Source: Thysanoteuthis rhombus (Eukaryota > Mollusca > Cephalopoda > Oegopsida > Thysanoteuthidae). From it: DNA of 64,000 bases. The translations under genes were made by a program, and so were the position numbers. The notes under the pieces were generated by a model, which ran no database searches, had not been told where the DNA came from, and saw only the letters and a program-made list of their open reading frames with translations. Location of the stretch: the NCBI GenBank assembly GCA_963457665.1, contig OY735209.1:58725019-58789018 (forward strand), in the 5' to 3' direction. Of the stretch, positions 1 through 11,816 are shown piece by piece (the first letter of the stretch is position 1; the number at the start of each line of letters is the position of its first letter).

Positions 1-525
1 AGGATGATTCCAGTTACGGTTTTTCTGAATCCTGCAGGCTGAACACTGACGAATGCATGGAGCAAAACAAATCATAGTCTAAAGGCAACAAATTTGAATG
101 ATACTCCATGTGTGGAATGACTTCCATTCTAACTCTATGATCTTTTGCTGTGTCATATTTGCAACATGAGGACGGATGTTGTCATGCTGTGAATGAACTG
201 GCCAACATGTGTAGAAAAGAGTTTTTGCTTTTCCAATGCATTATTCAAATGAGTCAGTTTATCCAGGTTTTAACAATTCTGAATTTTCCCTTTGAATCCC
301 TCCATATGTAAAATAACCTTTTCCCTCTTGTGTTCCATTTAGATTGTGATAGTGATGGTTGTCATTTTAATTTTTGATTCTAGTAATGAATCAATTTGAA
401 TTTTTCTTTTTCATTGCCAGTGACCATCTTGCTCTAAAACAACTTTTCTGTGTTGAGAGAAAGATCAGATGAAGCCCTGGCAGATGTTCGCTTCCTTGAG
501 TTCATTTGGAATTGATTTTTCCTTA
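1..525. other. No gene seen; unique-looking AT-rich DNA
   Basis: I see no splice-bounded coding segment and no recognisable repeat on either strand. The short open frames here have no family features. The stretch ends at the TA dinucleotide that flanks the MITE starting at 526. Confidence 0.5.
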
Positions 526-953
526 CAGGTTGAGAGTACCCCTTATCCAAATATCTGAAAACCAAAATGTTCCAAAATCCAAAACTGGGAAAAAATAACA
601 TGATGTCACAAGTGGAAAATCCCACACCTGACCTTGGCTGTATTGAGATCGAAAGACGAGACCTGAGGCTGATTTTTAAAGCATTTAACTCTTTCTGTCT
701 GCAGTGAAATCTGGGTTATCTTTGTGTAACTCTTTAGAAACCTAAAACTATATTTATTATTTTAATTTTTTGTCTTTCACAAACTGTAAGACAAACTTCT
801 AATCAGAATAAGTCATCAACACCAGACCTACATGCATTACTGCATTTTTTGTTTATTCTCTTGAAAAGTGTTCGTTGAAAATGCCATTTTATGCTTGTAA
901 AAATTTTGAACATTCTTGGTCCCAGCTATTTCGGTTAAGGGGTAATCAATTTG
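526..953. mobile_element. Non-autonomous pogo/Tigger-like MITE with TIRs and TA duplication
   Basis: A 428-bp element with terminal inverted repeats of roughly 44 bp. The left end reads CAGGTTGAGAGTACCCCTTA. The reverse complement of the right end reads CAAATTGATTACCCCTTAAC. The two ends continue to match inward, including ACCAAAATGTTC against ACCAAGAATGTTC. A TA dinucleotide lies immediately outside each end (524-525 and 954-955), as expected for Tc1/mariner/pogo insertion. The terminal ACCCCTTATCC motif and the inner CACAAGTGGAAAATCCCACA resemble vertebrate Tigger-type termini as I remember them. That is family recall and was not searched. No transposase frame is present, so it would have relied on an autonomous relative. 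Confidence 0.7.
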
Positions 954-955
954 TA

Positions 956-2385
956 TCGAGAACTTCACCTTAGATTCGCCAACGACATACTACGCTATTG
1001 CAAAAGCAAGAAGGAGCAGAAAAAATTTTTATAAGATTTTCGTGTTGAGGACACTTCTGCATTGTACGTGTGTGTTAGTGAGGACGAAATAAAAAAGCTG
1101 ACATATCTTGGTCATGTTTTGTTTAACTTCCGACCTCCTTAAGGGATAATTTTTATGATTTTTTTTTTTCTTTTTGTTATCCTTCCGGGTGAGAGATGTC
1201 CTATGGGTTATTGTTGAGCCCCCCACCAGTGTCTGACCCACATTTCATTTTGTCAGCTGGTCTACTGTGGTCAGAGTGGGCGGTGATGGTTGGTAATGAC
1301 AACAACTGTGAAAATTTTCCTCACACACTTTTCCTCAGTGCCTGTGTGACCTACCCATCCAGGCCCTGCTGTGACCTACTTTATTCTCCAGTGACTGTCC
1401 CTTATCTCCAGTTGTCGTTTTCTTACTGTGCCCCAACAATAGAGCGAAATATCATTGATGAGTTGAATAAATGGAAGAAATTGTAACGAAGTCGACCATT
1501 CACAAAAGCTTTTATTAAAAAAAAATCATCTCTCATCCTGGTTACTCTTTCGTTGTCTCACAGTTGACTGCACAGCAAACCAAACCTGGTGTGTTCATTA
1601 CTTATTGTATCATTTATTTACTTACTCGAATAACTACTACGACACCTACTAACACTAGTGACTAAGGGGGTGGAGGGTGATGGTTCATCCTGTTGAGCTA
1701 TTGGTTCCTTTTTAGAAAGAATTTTTTACTAGCTTAGTACCCCGTAAAAATGCCGGGATTATTTACGTGTGTATTGGCACTCTGCCTAGTATCAAAGGAG
1801 TATGTGTATGCTTATTGCAAGGTGCTTGGCGCGCGCACACTCACACATACACATACACACACAGACACGCACACACACATGCCTACAAATTACATATCAT
1901 GTGTTGATTTAACAAATACTGTCTTCTTACGTACGCCACACACATCACACGTACCCCCCGCTTTTCGAATGTTCGCTCTTCATTTTTTTTTTGTTTTATA
2001 AAAGAAGCAACATGAGAGTTCTTTTTTTCCCAGCAAGTTGTTGTAGAGTCAGCACGCACCCTGTTCCACTCTCTTCTACACTAAAGTGTATCTCTCACCA
2101 CTCCAACCTGTGACTGCCCAGCATACCTCCACCTTTTTGGAGGTCTTGGAATGCTTGAATTTTTTTTCCCCCACATGGGAAACGCTTCTGTAGGAACACA
2201 ACTTTCAGATAGTGGGGAAAATCTGTATACATTGTTAATGGAAGATTTGTTTTTCGTAACAACAAAAAGTCTTTTCTGAATAACATAACAGGAACTGTTT
2301 CTATCTACACCAATTCAAAATATGGGCTATGAACAAACAAATCTTTGTGTCGAATATCTTGGCTAGTTTCCAACAAAACAAATAA
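956..2385. other. No gene seen; one CA-rich microsatellite inside
   Basis: Apart from the CA-rich tract at 1831-1880, I find nothing supported. The open frames at 1196-1486 and 1750-2001 lack homology that I recognise. The second is built partly on the microsatellite, which gives runs of THTH. Confidence 0.5.
1831..1880. repeat. CA-rich microsatellite
   Basis: Imperfect (CA)n with AC-T, AC-G and ATAC interruptions, following a short CGCGCG run. Confidence 0.85.
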
Positions 2386-2387
2386 CG

Positions 2388-2460
2388 ATGAAATGGCTAG
2401 CACGTCTGCCTCCCTCAGAGAAGGTTCTGAGTTCAATTCTTGGTAGGAGCGAAGTATGGA
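2388..2460 (+). repeat. Possible tRNA-derived SINE head
   Basis: ATGGCTAGCACGTCTG resembles a Pol III box A, and GAGTTCAATTCTTGG about 30 bases later resembles box B (GGTTCGANTCC consensus). The spacing is about right for a tRNA-like head. The 3' body cannot be delimited, and several bases differ from consensus. Similar heads occur at 8402, 10440, 11670, 43916 and 60360. Confidence 0.4.
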
Positions 2461-3334
2461 AAACTTTTCATCAGGACTATTTTTTTTATTGAATATACTC
2501 TAAGCCGTTTGATTAGGGTGAATGTATCCCTTTGTTAGTGGGGGGAGGGTCATAAAAATTTGCAAGGATCACTTAGATGGTGCGTGCAAAGGAAAACAAG
2601 ACTTCGTAACTAGCCGTAGACTCCAACGAGAGACTGACAGTCAGATCCAAATTTTGAATTTCTTTTGTCAGACTTGCATAAGAATTATTGTTGAAATAAA
2701 CTAATTTTATGTTGAGTGCAGGAGGGGGGGGATCTTGTCGAAATTTTTATGTAAATTTTTTTTCTTGAATATTATGAAAATAGCAATTTTCCAATGTACA
2801 GGCAAACCCTGTTTCACATGATTAATCCGTCCCTAGTGTTTGATATATTTGCGTTGAGCCATTAAAAGAATTAGAATAATTACTCTCGGATCATGATAAC
2901 TGAAGGATTATAAGTGTAAAATAGGAAATGGTTGCAGATTTTCAAATTATGGTAAAAGAATTTCATGTTGATTGAGGTAGCATGTAGTGGTGTTTTCCTG
3001 CATTCCAAACCTTGGAAAAAGGCTCATTTTTGACGAAATTTCATATATTGACTTATCCTGACATCTGTTAGAAACCAACTGCCTTTTGTTCCATCACCAG
3101 TTTTGTTGACAATGATCTTATCACTGGTGTATCCTAATGGTAGACAGGGAAAAGAGTGAGTAAGTGAGTACATGGCCGATCCATTCACCTAAGATTACCA
3201 TGCCTGTCTAGGCAGTGAGCAGCAAAAAGACTGCCTTATCCCTTGCTGACTTTGACAGATGGAGGCAACTCTATTGTTTTGTAGTTTTTTGTATCCTGTA
3301 ACAGTAGTTATAGGTCTATAGAAAATGGAACTGT
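2461..3334. other. No gene seen
   Basis: No coding exon is supported. CAGGCAAACCCTGTTTCACA, starting just after a TA near 2798, has the look of a pogo-like terminus, but I could not find a matching inverted end. I therefore do not call an element. Confidence 0.4.
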
Positions 3335-3610
3335 TTCAATGTTTTCACACTTGATATTATATCCAACTTCCTATTACCTCTGTGTATTTGGTCGTATCTG
3401 TCTGTATATCTTTGATATGTAATTTTGTGGGAGGGTTGGCAATGAGATAAGGAAGAGGTGGTCAAGTTTTGGGATGGATCCAGGATACTCCATACATTAC
3501 GTATATGCTTAGGTCTGCTCACTCACTCTGTGAGACAAAAAAACTCTCAATTAATTTCTCTAAAATTTTGTTGGCAGAGGTATGCGCTCTGAGTCCTTTC
3601 TAGTTGTTTG
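3335..3610 (+). repeat. Dispersed repeat 'GGATGGATCCAGG', copy 1
   Basis: It contains GTATTTGGTCGTATCTGTCT, then TTTTGGGATGGATCCAGGAT, then a 3' end reading GGCAGAGGTATGCGCTCTGA followed by TTTCTAGTT. The same blocks recur in the same order at 5525-5850 and 40240-40480. No coding capacity is seen. It is a noncoding interspersed family of unknown class. The 3' block looks like a motif common in many invertebrate genomes, from memory and not checked. Confidence 0.55.
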
Positions 3611-5519
3611 TGATACATGGCCAATTGTTGTGTTGGCAATGTCACCAAGGCAGACACTCTGGCTCATCCTAACAAACCAAAAGTAGTCAGATGCACTAGT
3701 TACTTTTTCCTCAAACTTTTTCGGACTAACCACACCCCCTCTTTCAGCTTATATTTCATAAGCTGTAAAGTTGGTCAAAAAGTTATATCTGAAATGTTTG
3801 ATTTATTTTTTGTTTATTTTTTATGTTTAAAAGTTACTATTTGCTGATTTTTGATTTAGTCATTCAAATAAATTCATAGAATTCTTTGAATCAGAAAAAA
3901 ACGGAAAATATTTGAACTCCAAACAGCTCCACTGTTAAATCAGCTTTTCAGATGTATAACTTGATGCAAAGGCGGTATTGATTTTTATTATTTGTCTATA
4001 TCTCCCTCACCAAACTGTGTTTTTAAAGCCCCACCATCACCACCACTTCCTTGGAGTCTTCCAGCATCCCAAATGGTGCATCACGGCCTGCTTTGGGAAT
4101 CGCTGTGGTTCTATTCCTCACAAAAACCATAAATCAATCATTTCTTGGCCAAAGATCAAAGGTTACATTATGCAATAGATTGTTTTGTATACGAGTATGC
4201 AGTTTCATCCATGGGCATCTAGGGTGGGGCTGAAGAGGAGGCATTGGCCCTTCCTTGGATCAGGCCTTCTAATTCTCATTTCTATAAATTCGTGTGGAAC
4301 TCATTTTTCTAGCTTATGAATTTTCCCTTAGACTTGAATATGATGTGCTCTTGTTGACTGATTGGATAAGCTATAAAGATCTTGATGAACTTTGAAGACA
4401 CCGCTAAGATTTCTCCAACATTATGCAGAAAGTGGTGCTGGGAACTTTTGCATCAGCATAATATACACTAGTAGTCAATTATTGTGGTCACTTTGAGACG
4501 GGGTCTTTTGAATAATAATAACAGGCTAATTACATTAGATTAAAAATACTCAGGGGAAGTTGCCTGTTGTGATCATTTTAAAATAGTGTTTTGGACCGAA
4601 CTATATTGATAATAATAACAATTTGTTTGTATTATCCATGATAATAGTAAACGTCTTCCTCCGTACCTTCAAATACCTTCCTCTTCCAAATTCTTTTAGT
4701 TTGTAAATTCAGGAGATTTAAGCTGACGTACTTGTTACATTTTTCTTTCCTAATTCTGCTCCTCTTTTCTTCCTGAATATCTTTATTCTTTGTTTATACT
4801 CTTGAATTTTAGTCATTTGGAAACTTTTCTCAATAGGTTAACGCTTTATGAGTATAATTTTCTGAAATGGTATTTCTCTCTGCTCACATTCAATGGGATG
4901 ATAGTGTATGTGGTATGGGACTAAATATTCCTTTCAGGACACTCCATCTCTACATCTTTCTTTGTGGGGACCAGCAGGGCACATGTTCAAATATTTCTTT
5001 AGGTTTTGATTGTTTAAACTGGGAGAAATATGCCTCTGATTTAGATATTAGGGCCTGTATTTGCCATAGAGTTTCTGAACTGATGAGAAAACCAACTGGA
5101 AATACTGTCTGGATTTCTGATTGTGAGCCCCTGGGCCCTAGAGGTGCCAACCCCCATGCCCTGCCTTTTCTTTCGAATCTATGGAAAATCCATTGCTGAT
5201 GTTCCCCAACTTTTTTCTCCTCGATCAGGTGTAAATTCTTACTCATTCGCATATTTTTACCCTTCAATTTTCTGTTGAATTTCAAACTGACCCATTGTGT
5301 TGAATATTGCCTGCAGGTCCGTATTTTCCTGCTTACAAGGTTATGTAATCCTTGGAATCTCTCATTCCAAAGACCTTTATTGGAAACATACACCATTCAA
5401 GAAATAAGTACCATTATTCAACTTATTTCTTTAAACTGAGCAATGCATGGTGTATTTTACAACTAAGATTGTTTCTCCTGCTCTCCAGACACACATGGCA
5501 TAAATTTCTTTCACCATTG
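3611..5519. other. No supported gene; overlapping open frames on both strands near 4867-5396
   Basis: Two open frames, 110 codons on + (4867-5199) and 148 codons on - (4950-5396), overlap in a locally less AT-rich stretch. Neither resembles a family I know, and neither has convincing splice or promoter context. Long frames on both strands at one place often mark a decayed repeat. The remainder shows nothing. Confidence 0.35.
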
Positions 5520-5524
5520 AAGTA

Positions 5525-5850
5525 GGAGACGTGTATGTGTCTTTCTATCCTTCTATCTGTCTATCGACACAATATCTTCTGAAGTTCTCCATGAATTTTG
5601 ATGAGATTTTGTGGAAGGGTAGAAGAATTAATTGACTCCTGGCTGGGATCTATGAATCAGTTTCCACGAGAGATATTTTTTATTTTGTATGAAAAGAGAT
5701 TGAAAATGATCAGTAAATAAAAATGCTGAATTTCAATACTTGTACATGTCTCGAGAATTGCATTATCTCTGTTTCTCAATATTCTAGTCTCTCTGTTCTC
5801 GGTGTACTGCATTGACAGAAGTATGCGCTCTCTAAGGGCTTTTAGTTTAT
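5525..5850 (+). repeat. Dispersed repeat 'GGATGGATCCAGG', copy 2
   Basis: A degenerate copy: TTGATGAGATTTTGTGGAAG, a blurred CTGGGATCTATGA block in place of GGATGGATCCAGGA, and a 3' end with GACAGAAGTATGCGCTCTCT then CTTTTAGTT. Block order agrees with the copies at 3335 and 40240. Confidence 0.5.
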
Positions 5851-5985
5851 TTATGTAGTCTTTGTGTGGTATTAAATGGTTTAATTCTGATACTTTCCAG
5901 ATATCTCGGTGAAAATTGGTAGCAAATATTTCTGCTGATAATTATTTGCCAGGTTACTTTTTGTGTAGATGAACCTACTCAGCTT

Positions 5986-6041
5986 TTCTTTTTTTTTTTT
6001 TTTCTTTTTTTTTTTTTTTGAATTAAAAAGATTTTTTTTTT
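5986..6041. repeat. Poly(T) tract, interrupted
   Basis: Three T runs broken by single C or G/A bases. It may be the antisense tail of an old retroposon, but no element is visible next to it. Confidence 0.7.
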
Positions 6042-6794
6042 CTTTCATACATTCATCAAATTACTTAATGAAAATTGATTACTAGTTAGTTATTTCTTCT
6101 TTGTTAATTCATACTTTGGATTGAACTCATGACCAGTAAATAAACTGAATACACTTAACCCTTTTTAGACACAGGTAGGACAATCCCTGGTTCAGACAGT
6201 TGAATCGGTACACTCTAGTTCACTGGAACAAGAATTGGTATCACAAGGATGATTTAGCAAAGGAGAATTAACTAATGCAATATCCCTTAGCATGGACAGC
6301 TGGATGAGAAGTTTAAACCTTGTGATCTATGAGAATGTTACTGAACATGGCTAACATCTGAAGAAGGTCACAGGGTATGATGGCTGAAATGTTGTGACTA
6401 CAAGAACCAAGATGATTCAGAATATAAAATTAATTATAATTCCTTATCAAAGAAATTTCGACTGAAAATAGATTATCACATCAGAAACCCTATTGGAGTG
6501 GGACTTTCATACCTTTAACATCAGCATTTGAAGCCTTAGATTATACCTGGGCTTGAATGCTGATCACTAGCACTGGTGTATAATGAACTATCCAGCAGCC
6601 TCAGTGCAGATGTTGACTCAGCTTAGCTTAGTCTGACACAGAGACATGGAGGAGGAAGATTGTATTGTATCAAACTTCCAAGTGATGTGAACCTGTCTGC
6701 TTGCCTAAGAATTCAGCATTTAAAGCCTTGGCTTTTGTCTTGAACTTGATCATTGATGCTGGTGAAAAATATGCCACTACTTCAGCAGTTTTTA

Positions 6795-6860
6795 CTGGTT
6801 GAAAAGCATGAATCCATCTTGCCCCCTGGCTATGGGTAAAATAGCACAGATGGAGTGAGT
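6795..6860 (+). repeat. SINE-like family B, partial copy
   Basis: GAAAAGCATGAATCCATCTT followed by CTGGCTATGGGTAAAATAG matches the 3' body of the units at 7205, 14862 and 29185. Only this core is clear. The open frames overlapping it at 6792-7234 are shadows of the repeat. Confidence 0.45.
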
Positions 6861-7204
6861 GACATGACTGCAGATGCTTGTCACCTCTAAATCTGATTCA
6901 CATATCGCAAGAGTACCCAGTACATAGTAATGGGATATATGTAGAGCCCATGTAAGGATGGCTGAAGCCGTAGCTATCTTAAGGGCAATGTTACTTTCTC
7001 TATGACCACTAACCAATAAAACATGCCATTTTCTTTTATCTTCATTGGACTCTTTGTGCATCCAATGTCTCCGCTTAGAAGTAACCATAGTCTTGAATCT
7101 GAATCTTCTTCCTGTATGTCATATTGCTTAAAATAACTACTGCTTGTCTTTGAATCAAAGAAGTCATTTTGATACAGAAATACCAGCAGTTGTTGCCGTA
7201 CAGA

Positions 7205-7400
7205 CCTGTTCATAAGGAGGTATGAAGTAGCCAAATGGATAACTGCATAGAGAAAGGAATCGGTGAGCAGAGTTCAAACTCCAGCTGTAACAGTTTGTCT
7301 TCACTTTGTACCACTGATTTTGGGAAAGGCATGAATTCACCTCTTCTCTCTCCAGCTCTGGGTAAATAGTAGAGCAGACTGGACTCATGAACCACAGTGG
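7205..7400 (+). repeat. SINE-like family B with tRNA-like head
   Basis: A head with TAGCCAAATGGATAACTG (box A-like) and GAGTTCAAACTCCAG (box B-like) is followed by GGGAAAGGCATGAATTCACC and TCTCCAGCTCTGGGTAAATA. The body recurs at 14862-15010 and 29185-29365. The layout fits a Pol III-transcribed SINE. The exact ends and any target duplication were not established. Confidence 0.55.
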
Positions 7401-8341
7401 AGAAGAAAAATGTAACGATAGCTGAAGTTGTGTTATGGTATTAACTGCACTTAATTCTGAATATATAGGCATGGTTTTATCTCTACTTCACTCTTCACTG
7501 CTATAGTCATCTTGCACAAACAAAATATTCGCGGGGTCTGTGGGAAAAAAAATCAAGCTTTGAATTCTAAAATTTTTACCTAAATTTTTTTTTTATCGAG
7601 TCTCTGCACTCTGAGCATTGGAAATTGGGGGGGGGGTCAGGGATTAATGTAAGTCTTACTGACAGAATACAGCTATTATATGGCCAGTGGTCAGGAACTT
7701 ATGCAAGCGTTACTTATTGAAAAGGGCAATTATATTTTAAAATCCCTGTAATTAGATACATATCAAGCACAATATTTGAAATAGTTCCTAGTTCTAATTA
7801 CTTTCTGATGTTTCATCCTCTGAAGAGTGTTAGACAAAGAAGAGCTTTTCAAGAACAGTTTTGAATATTGTGTTAGAAAGAGAAAAAAATTCTGTACTAT
7901 TCAAATGCTTTGCAATTAGATTTATCATATGAATCATATCCATTACAAACATTATATGCATGGCTCGTCATGGAAATCAAACTTGGAACTTTTCTAAATA
8001 CCAGGGCAATTGAGTTAACATTTCATTTAATTTTTTTGGTTCCACTGTACTTGTGTGAATAATCTTTTGATTCAGTTGGAAACCTACTGAAAATGATGAA
8101 AGCCTCTCTGGAAATAGTTATATGATGATTAGCAGGATAGTGGCAACATCATCTTGGGGTCTGTTGTGCTATTGGTAGTACTGGTTTTCTCTTAGTTGAA
8201 GGACTAATAACAAAGAGAAAACTGAACAAGCCTGGCTGCTGCAGGGTTAAACTCTGGTCCTACCTCTATTCCCACTGTAGATGATTACAGCAACTTTTGT
8301 ATTGTATATATAATGAATGAATTTTTAAAAATATATATTGT
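7401..8341. other. No gene seen
   Basis: AT-rich DNA with a nine-G run near 7627. No coding exon or recognisable element is supported. Confidence 0.5.
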
Positions 8342-8640
8342 TTAGTATAAATGTATTTATTTATAAGAATGAAATGAACTCTGGGGAAAATAAACTTTGT
8401 GGTCAGTTTGGCTCAGTCGGTAAGAGAGCTGGCTACCTTTCACTTGGCTGTAATTTCAAATCACACTAAGCAGGTGTTAATCTTATAAATGTATTTATTT
8501 ACTGAAATAAAATAAACCCTTGTGTATTTCTAACATAAATTTCGATAGATTTGTAAGACTTGTCAGTTTAGTTTAGTCGGTGAAAAAACATGACTACCAA
8601 TTAGTTGGTTGTGATTTCAAATCATGGTACGGGAATATTA
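8342..8640 (+). repeat. Two SINE-like units in tandem
   Basis: Each unit has an AAATGTATTTATTTA leader, then a tRNA-like head. Unit 1 has GGTCAGTTTGGCTCAGTCGG and TGTAATTTCAAATCACA. Unit 2 has TGTCAGTTTAGTTTAGTCGG and TGTGATTTCAAATCATG. TGGCTCAGTCGGTAAGAG is a good box A. Box B is weaker, with TTTCAAATC in place of GTTCGAATC. The second unit is more diverged, which suggests an old tandem duplication or nested insertion. Confidence 0.6.
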
Positions 8641-9398
8641 ATTTTTACTCCCCTAAATTTTGTGAGGATGGTTCTTGTTATGGTAGAAAAACTAAGTAAA
8701 GATTTAAGTTTTTCTCCGGAGTTTGACAAAATCCTGAAGGAAAGCCTGAAGTTTCTTACAAAATGTTTGGAATTTGTGTCTTGTTGGCTGGAATGAAGCA
8801 AAATCGCAATTAGTGTGGCCATCCGAAGATGCTGACCTTACACTCAGGAAAACCAACAGATTCCTTTGATTGATTGAAAGAATAGCCCAAAATATCTCAT
8901 GAATTACAACAATGACAGAAGCTATGTAGGCTCTTCGCATATATTTGACTGGTATATTAATACTTTCAACCTCCACTCTACTTCTGTGCCTTTTCATGTT
9001 TTTTGTATTAGAAAATGATGAGCAATTCAATTCAAATTCAAATGATAGTTGAATAGCTTTTTTTCGTTGACATTGTAATAACTATCCAACTAGTTGTTTG
9101 TGTTTCTTTTTCTTTTTTTTTTTCTAAGAGTTTACTTCTCAAAAGTATTTCTAATTCCTGAAATTGAAAATTGTTGCACTGTATATAAACCTTAGAGCAT
9201 ATGCACAAACATTTGTGTGCGCACTTTTTAGACGGCTACGTTTGCACAATGGCTACTTGGCTTTTCTCAGACCAAATTACTAGTGGAGTGAGGTGATATT
9301 CATTGACTGCTCCACTACTGATATTTTGTGCCATATCAAGCCAAACTTGGTGGGTTTGTGGGTAGATGTATAAGTATCTGATATGACCCGCACACACG

Positions 9399-9400
<2 letters not shown>
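8641..9400. other. No gene seen
   Basis: Short overlapping open frames occur on both strands around 8605-9030. None resembles a known family and no splice sites bound them. Confidence 0.45.
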
Positions 9401-9437
<37 letters not shown>

Positions 9438-9562
9438 ATATATATATATATATATATCTTAATCATTTCTTATGTAACGTGTATACAAGAGAAAAAGCTT
9501 TTGAAAGCTGGTGCTCCAAAATACTGAGGTCATTTGGTACGCCAGCTGGTTTTGTCCTGCTC

Positions 9563-9642
<80 letters not shown>

Positions 9643-9660
9643 ATATATACATATATATAT
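9401..9660. repeat. Two long (TA)n microsatellites
   Basis: (TA)n from about 9401 to 9458 with a TGTGTA interruption, and (TA)n from about 9565 to 9660 with a GTGTGTG interruption. About 100 bases of non-repetitive sequence separate them. The Ile-Tyr open frames across this region are artefacts of the repeat. Confidence 0.95.
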
Positions 9661-10431
9661 CACAAACTCTTTCATGTTGTCGGTTAGTTCTTTAAGGAAA
9701 AAAGCTTTCAATCTTCTCCAGTTAGCCTCCGTTCGGGTGCCTCCTCTCTTCATTTTGCCTACTTAGTTGTAGATTGGTTGGGGGCTGAATTCAGCATTGA
9801 AGAGAGAGAGACTATGAGAGAGAGAGAGAGAGAGGGACTGGGTATGGAGTGGAATAGAAAAATTTTAATCTCTTTTACAGTTGCTCATTTGTTGAAGTAT
9901 TCAGCCTGGCTCTATAGACTTTGGAAGTTACTTGAATCTAGCAAGGCAGAGGCCGGAGTCAGGCGGAAATATGTTAGCTTCCTTTTTATGATTGGGCTGA
10001 TGTGGTAGCCTTGAATTAAACACCATCTGGCTTGATTCATTATGCATGTGTAATAAGCTGGTCTGAGAGTTTTTGTTAGTGTTTTTTCGTTAGTTTTTTT
10101 TAAAGATTCAATTTGTTTTCTTATTTTTTGCTGAGGTCAATTTTAAGGCCAGAATTTCATTTTTTTTAAAGCTTTGGCCGAGAAATCGGCAGTCAATGTA
10201 GTTTTTTGGTCTTCCTTGTTTATTCTTCTAAAAAACAGCTGAACAAAGGAAATTGTGTTCATATTGTAATTCCATACTGGAAAATGTAAGATTTTTGATG
10301 TTTTTGTGTCTATGTGACTCTGTCTATCTACAGGTTGAATGTTACATGACCAATCATAAAATACTCATAACACAGTGAAACATAATTCATATACATATAT
10401 GTATAGCATACATATGCATAACATAGATAAG
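9661..10431. other. No gene seen
   Basis: A short GA-rich run near 9800-9834 (GAGAGAGAGAG) is the only feature. No coding or mobile sequence is supported. Confidence 0.5.
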
Positions 10432-10545
10432 GTTGCTACCAAGGCACAATGGTTAGCAAGGTTATCTCAAGCTAATCTGCTAGTGTGAAGAGTTCAATTT
10501 CCAGTGGGGTATCGTTCCATAATGTGGCTTTTGTACTAAGCTGAT
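10432..10545 (+). repeat. tRNA-headed SINE-like unit
   Basis: GGCACAATGGTTAGCAAGG (box A-like) and AGAGTTCAATTTCCAGTG (box B-like) lie about 35 bases apart. The unit resembles that at 43911 (AATGGTTAGCAAACCAGTCT, then GAGTTTGATACTCACTGG). A short (TA)n follows at about 10589. Confidence 0.55.
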
Positions 10546-10834
10546 ACTTATCCAGAATATACATAACTAATATATTCATCCTGAACATACAAATATATAT
10601 ATATATATATAATATGATTAACCATAATTGCGACCAAGCAGGGAGTGAGTTGCTTTCATCTAATGTAGTGGTCAGAGAACTATCCCATATCTTGGAAACT
10701 ATTAAAGATAAAAAGATGTGGTTTATACCCTTTGATAAGATGTGTTTTGAAGATTTATTTAGATTTTGAAAAAAAGTACTGGGCTGGCCTGGTCCATTAC
10801 TCCTGCTTTTTGAAGCTTAATAATTCTGACACTG

Positions 10835-10958
10835 CACATGAACTTCAGTAAAACAAAAATCATGTGCAACAATCGCATTGAGAATAAGAACCTTTTGAGG
10901 GTCTCATGGAGATTCGTTGTCCTAGTTAGATGTAGTGGTCTACCTTGCTAAGTTTTCT
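10835..10958. mobile_element. Rearranged RTE-like fragment (sense piece joined to antisense piece)
   Basis: 10835-10890 (CATGAACTTCAGTAAAAC, then GAGAATAAGAACC) matches 51825-51885 of the longer RTE copy in the sense direction. 10892-10955 (CTCATGGAGATTCGTTGTCC, then GTAGTGGTCTACCTTG) matches the reverse complement of about 51910-51965. In the parent these lie next to each other in one orientation. The junction therefore records an inversion within or after insertion. The piece is far too short to encode anything. Confidence 0.7.
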
Positions 10959-11667
10959 TTAAAAAGAAAAAAGAAATTCCTTGAGACAATATTTATGATC
11001 CTCTAAAGACTTCTGAAGCTGAATTTTTGTGAATGGAAATCCTAGAATCTTAACAATGAAAAACAATATCTAGCATTCAATTGTGAGTATTTGAAAATTA
11101 TCATCATTTTGTAATCGAAGTACTGCATAAAATTTGATAATTTCCTAACATCCGTACATCAAATAGTTCTCTTGGAACAATTTTTTTTCCTTTTGTTGTA
11201 TTCAGTCCATAAGACTTCCAAACCATCCAAATACTTTTTAGTTTAGGGATTTATATTTTTCTATGGGGAGGGTTCTATTTACTATGTAAGTATATTGCTG
11301 AACTGAATACTTAATTTCTGCCATTTTAAGAAAGTATGGCTCACATGATCCCGTGATAATAATGGTGTAGGCTGCATGACATCAACTAATGAGAAGAGTA
11401 TTTATACAAAAAAAAATTGATCAAAGGAGGATAGTTCATATGAACTGTCTCTACAACAGTATTTTTGTAAAAATGATGGAAATCTAATCCCGTTTGGTTA
11501 AGTAGTTTCATGGTAGCATTAAATCATCACTTTTAGTGAGGACATCCTTACTAGTATAATATATATATATATAATGCAATGTTCTTCCGTAGGAATAGAG
11601 CACTCTGGTGGATGAGGAATTTCTGTGTAAATAAATATATCGCTTAAATTCAGCTTTACTGACTGTC
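10959..11667. other. No gene seen
   Basis: AT-rich DNA with a short (TA)n near 11558. No exon or element is recognised. Confidence 0.5.
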
Positions 11668-11816
11668 CAGTTCCGTAGTTCAGAGGTAGGATATTAGCCT
11701 CTGCGTCTGAAGTGAAGGTTTCAATCCTGCCCTAATCCGGTACTGGATGGGATAATGGACAGTCTATAGCCACTCTGAAGAGATGTAATACATCGAAACA
11801 GCTCTCTGTGGATGAC

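Noticed and set aside
3316..3522. Minus-strand frame of 68 codons
   Set aside because: It lies in a dispersed noncoding repeat found three times in the window.
9236..9766. Frames rich in Ile-Tyr
   Set aside because: Direct translation of (TA)n microsatellites.
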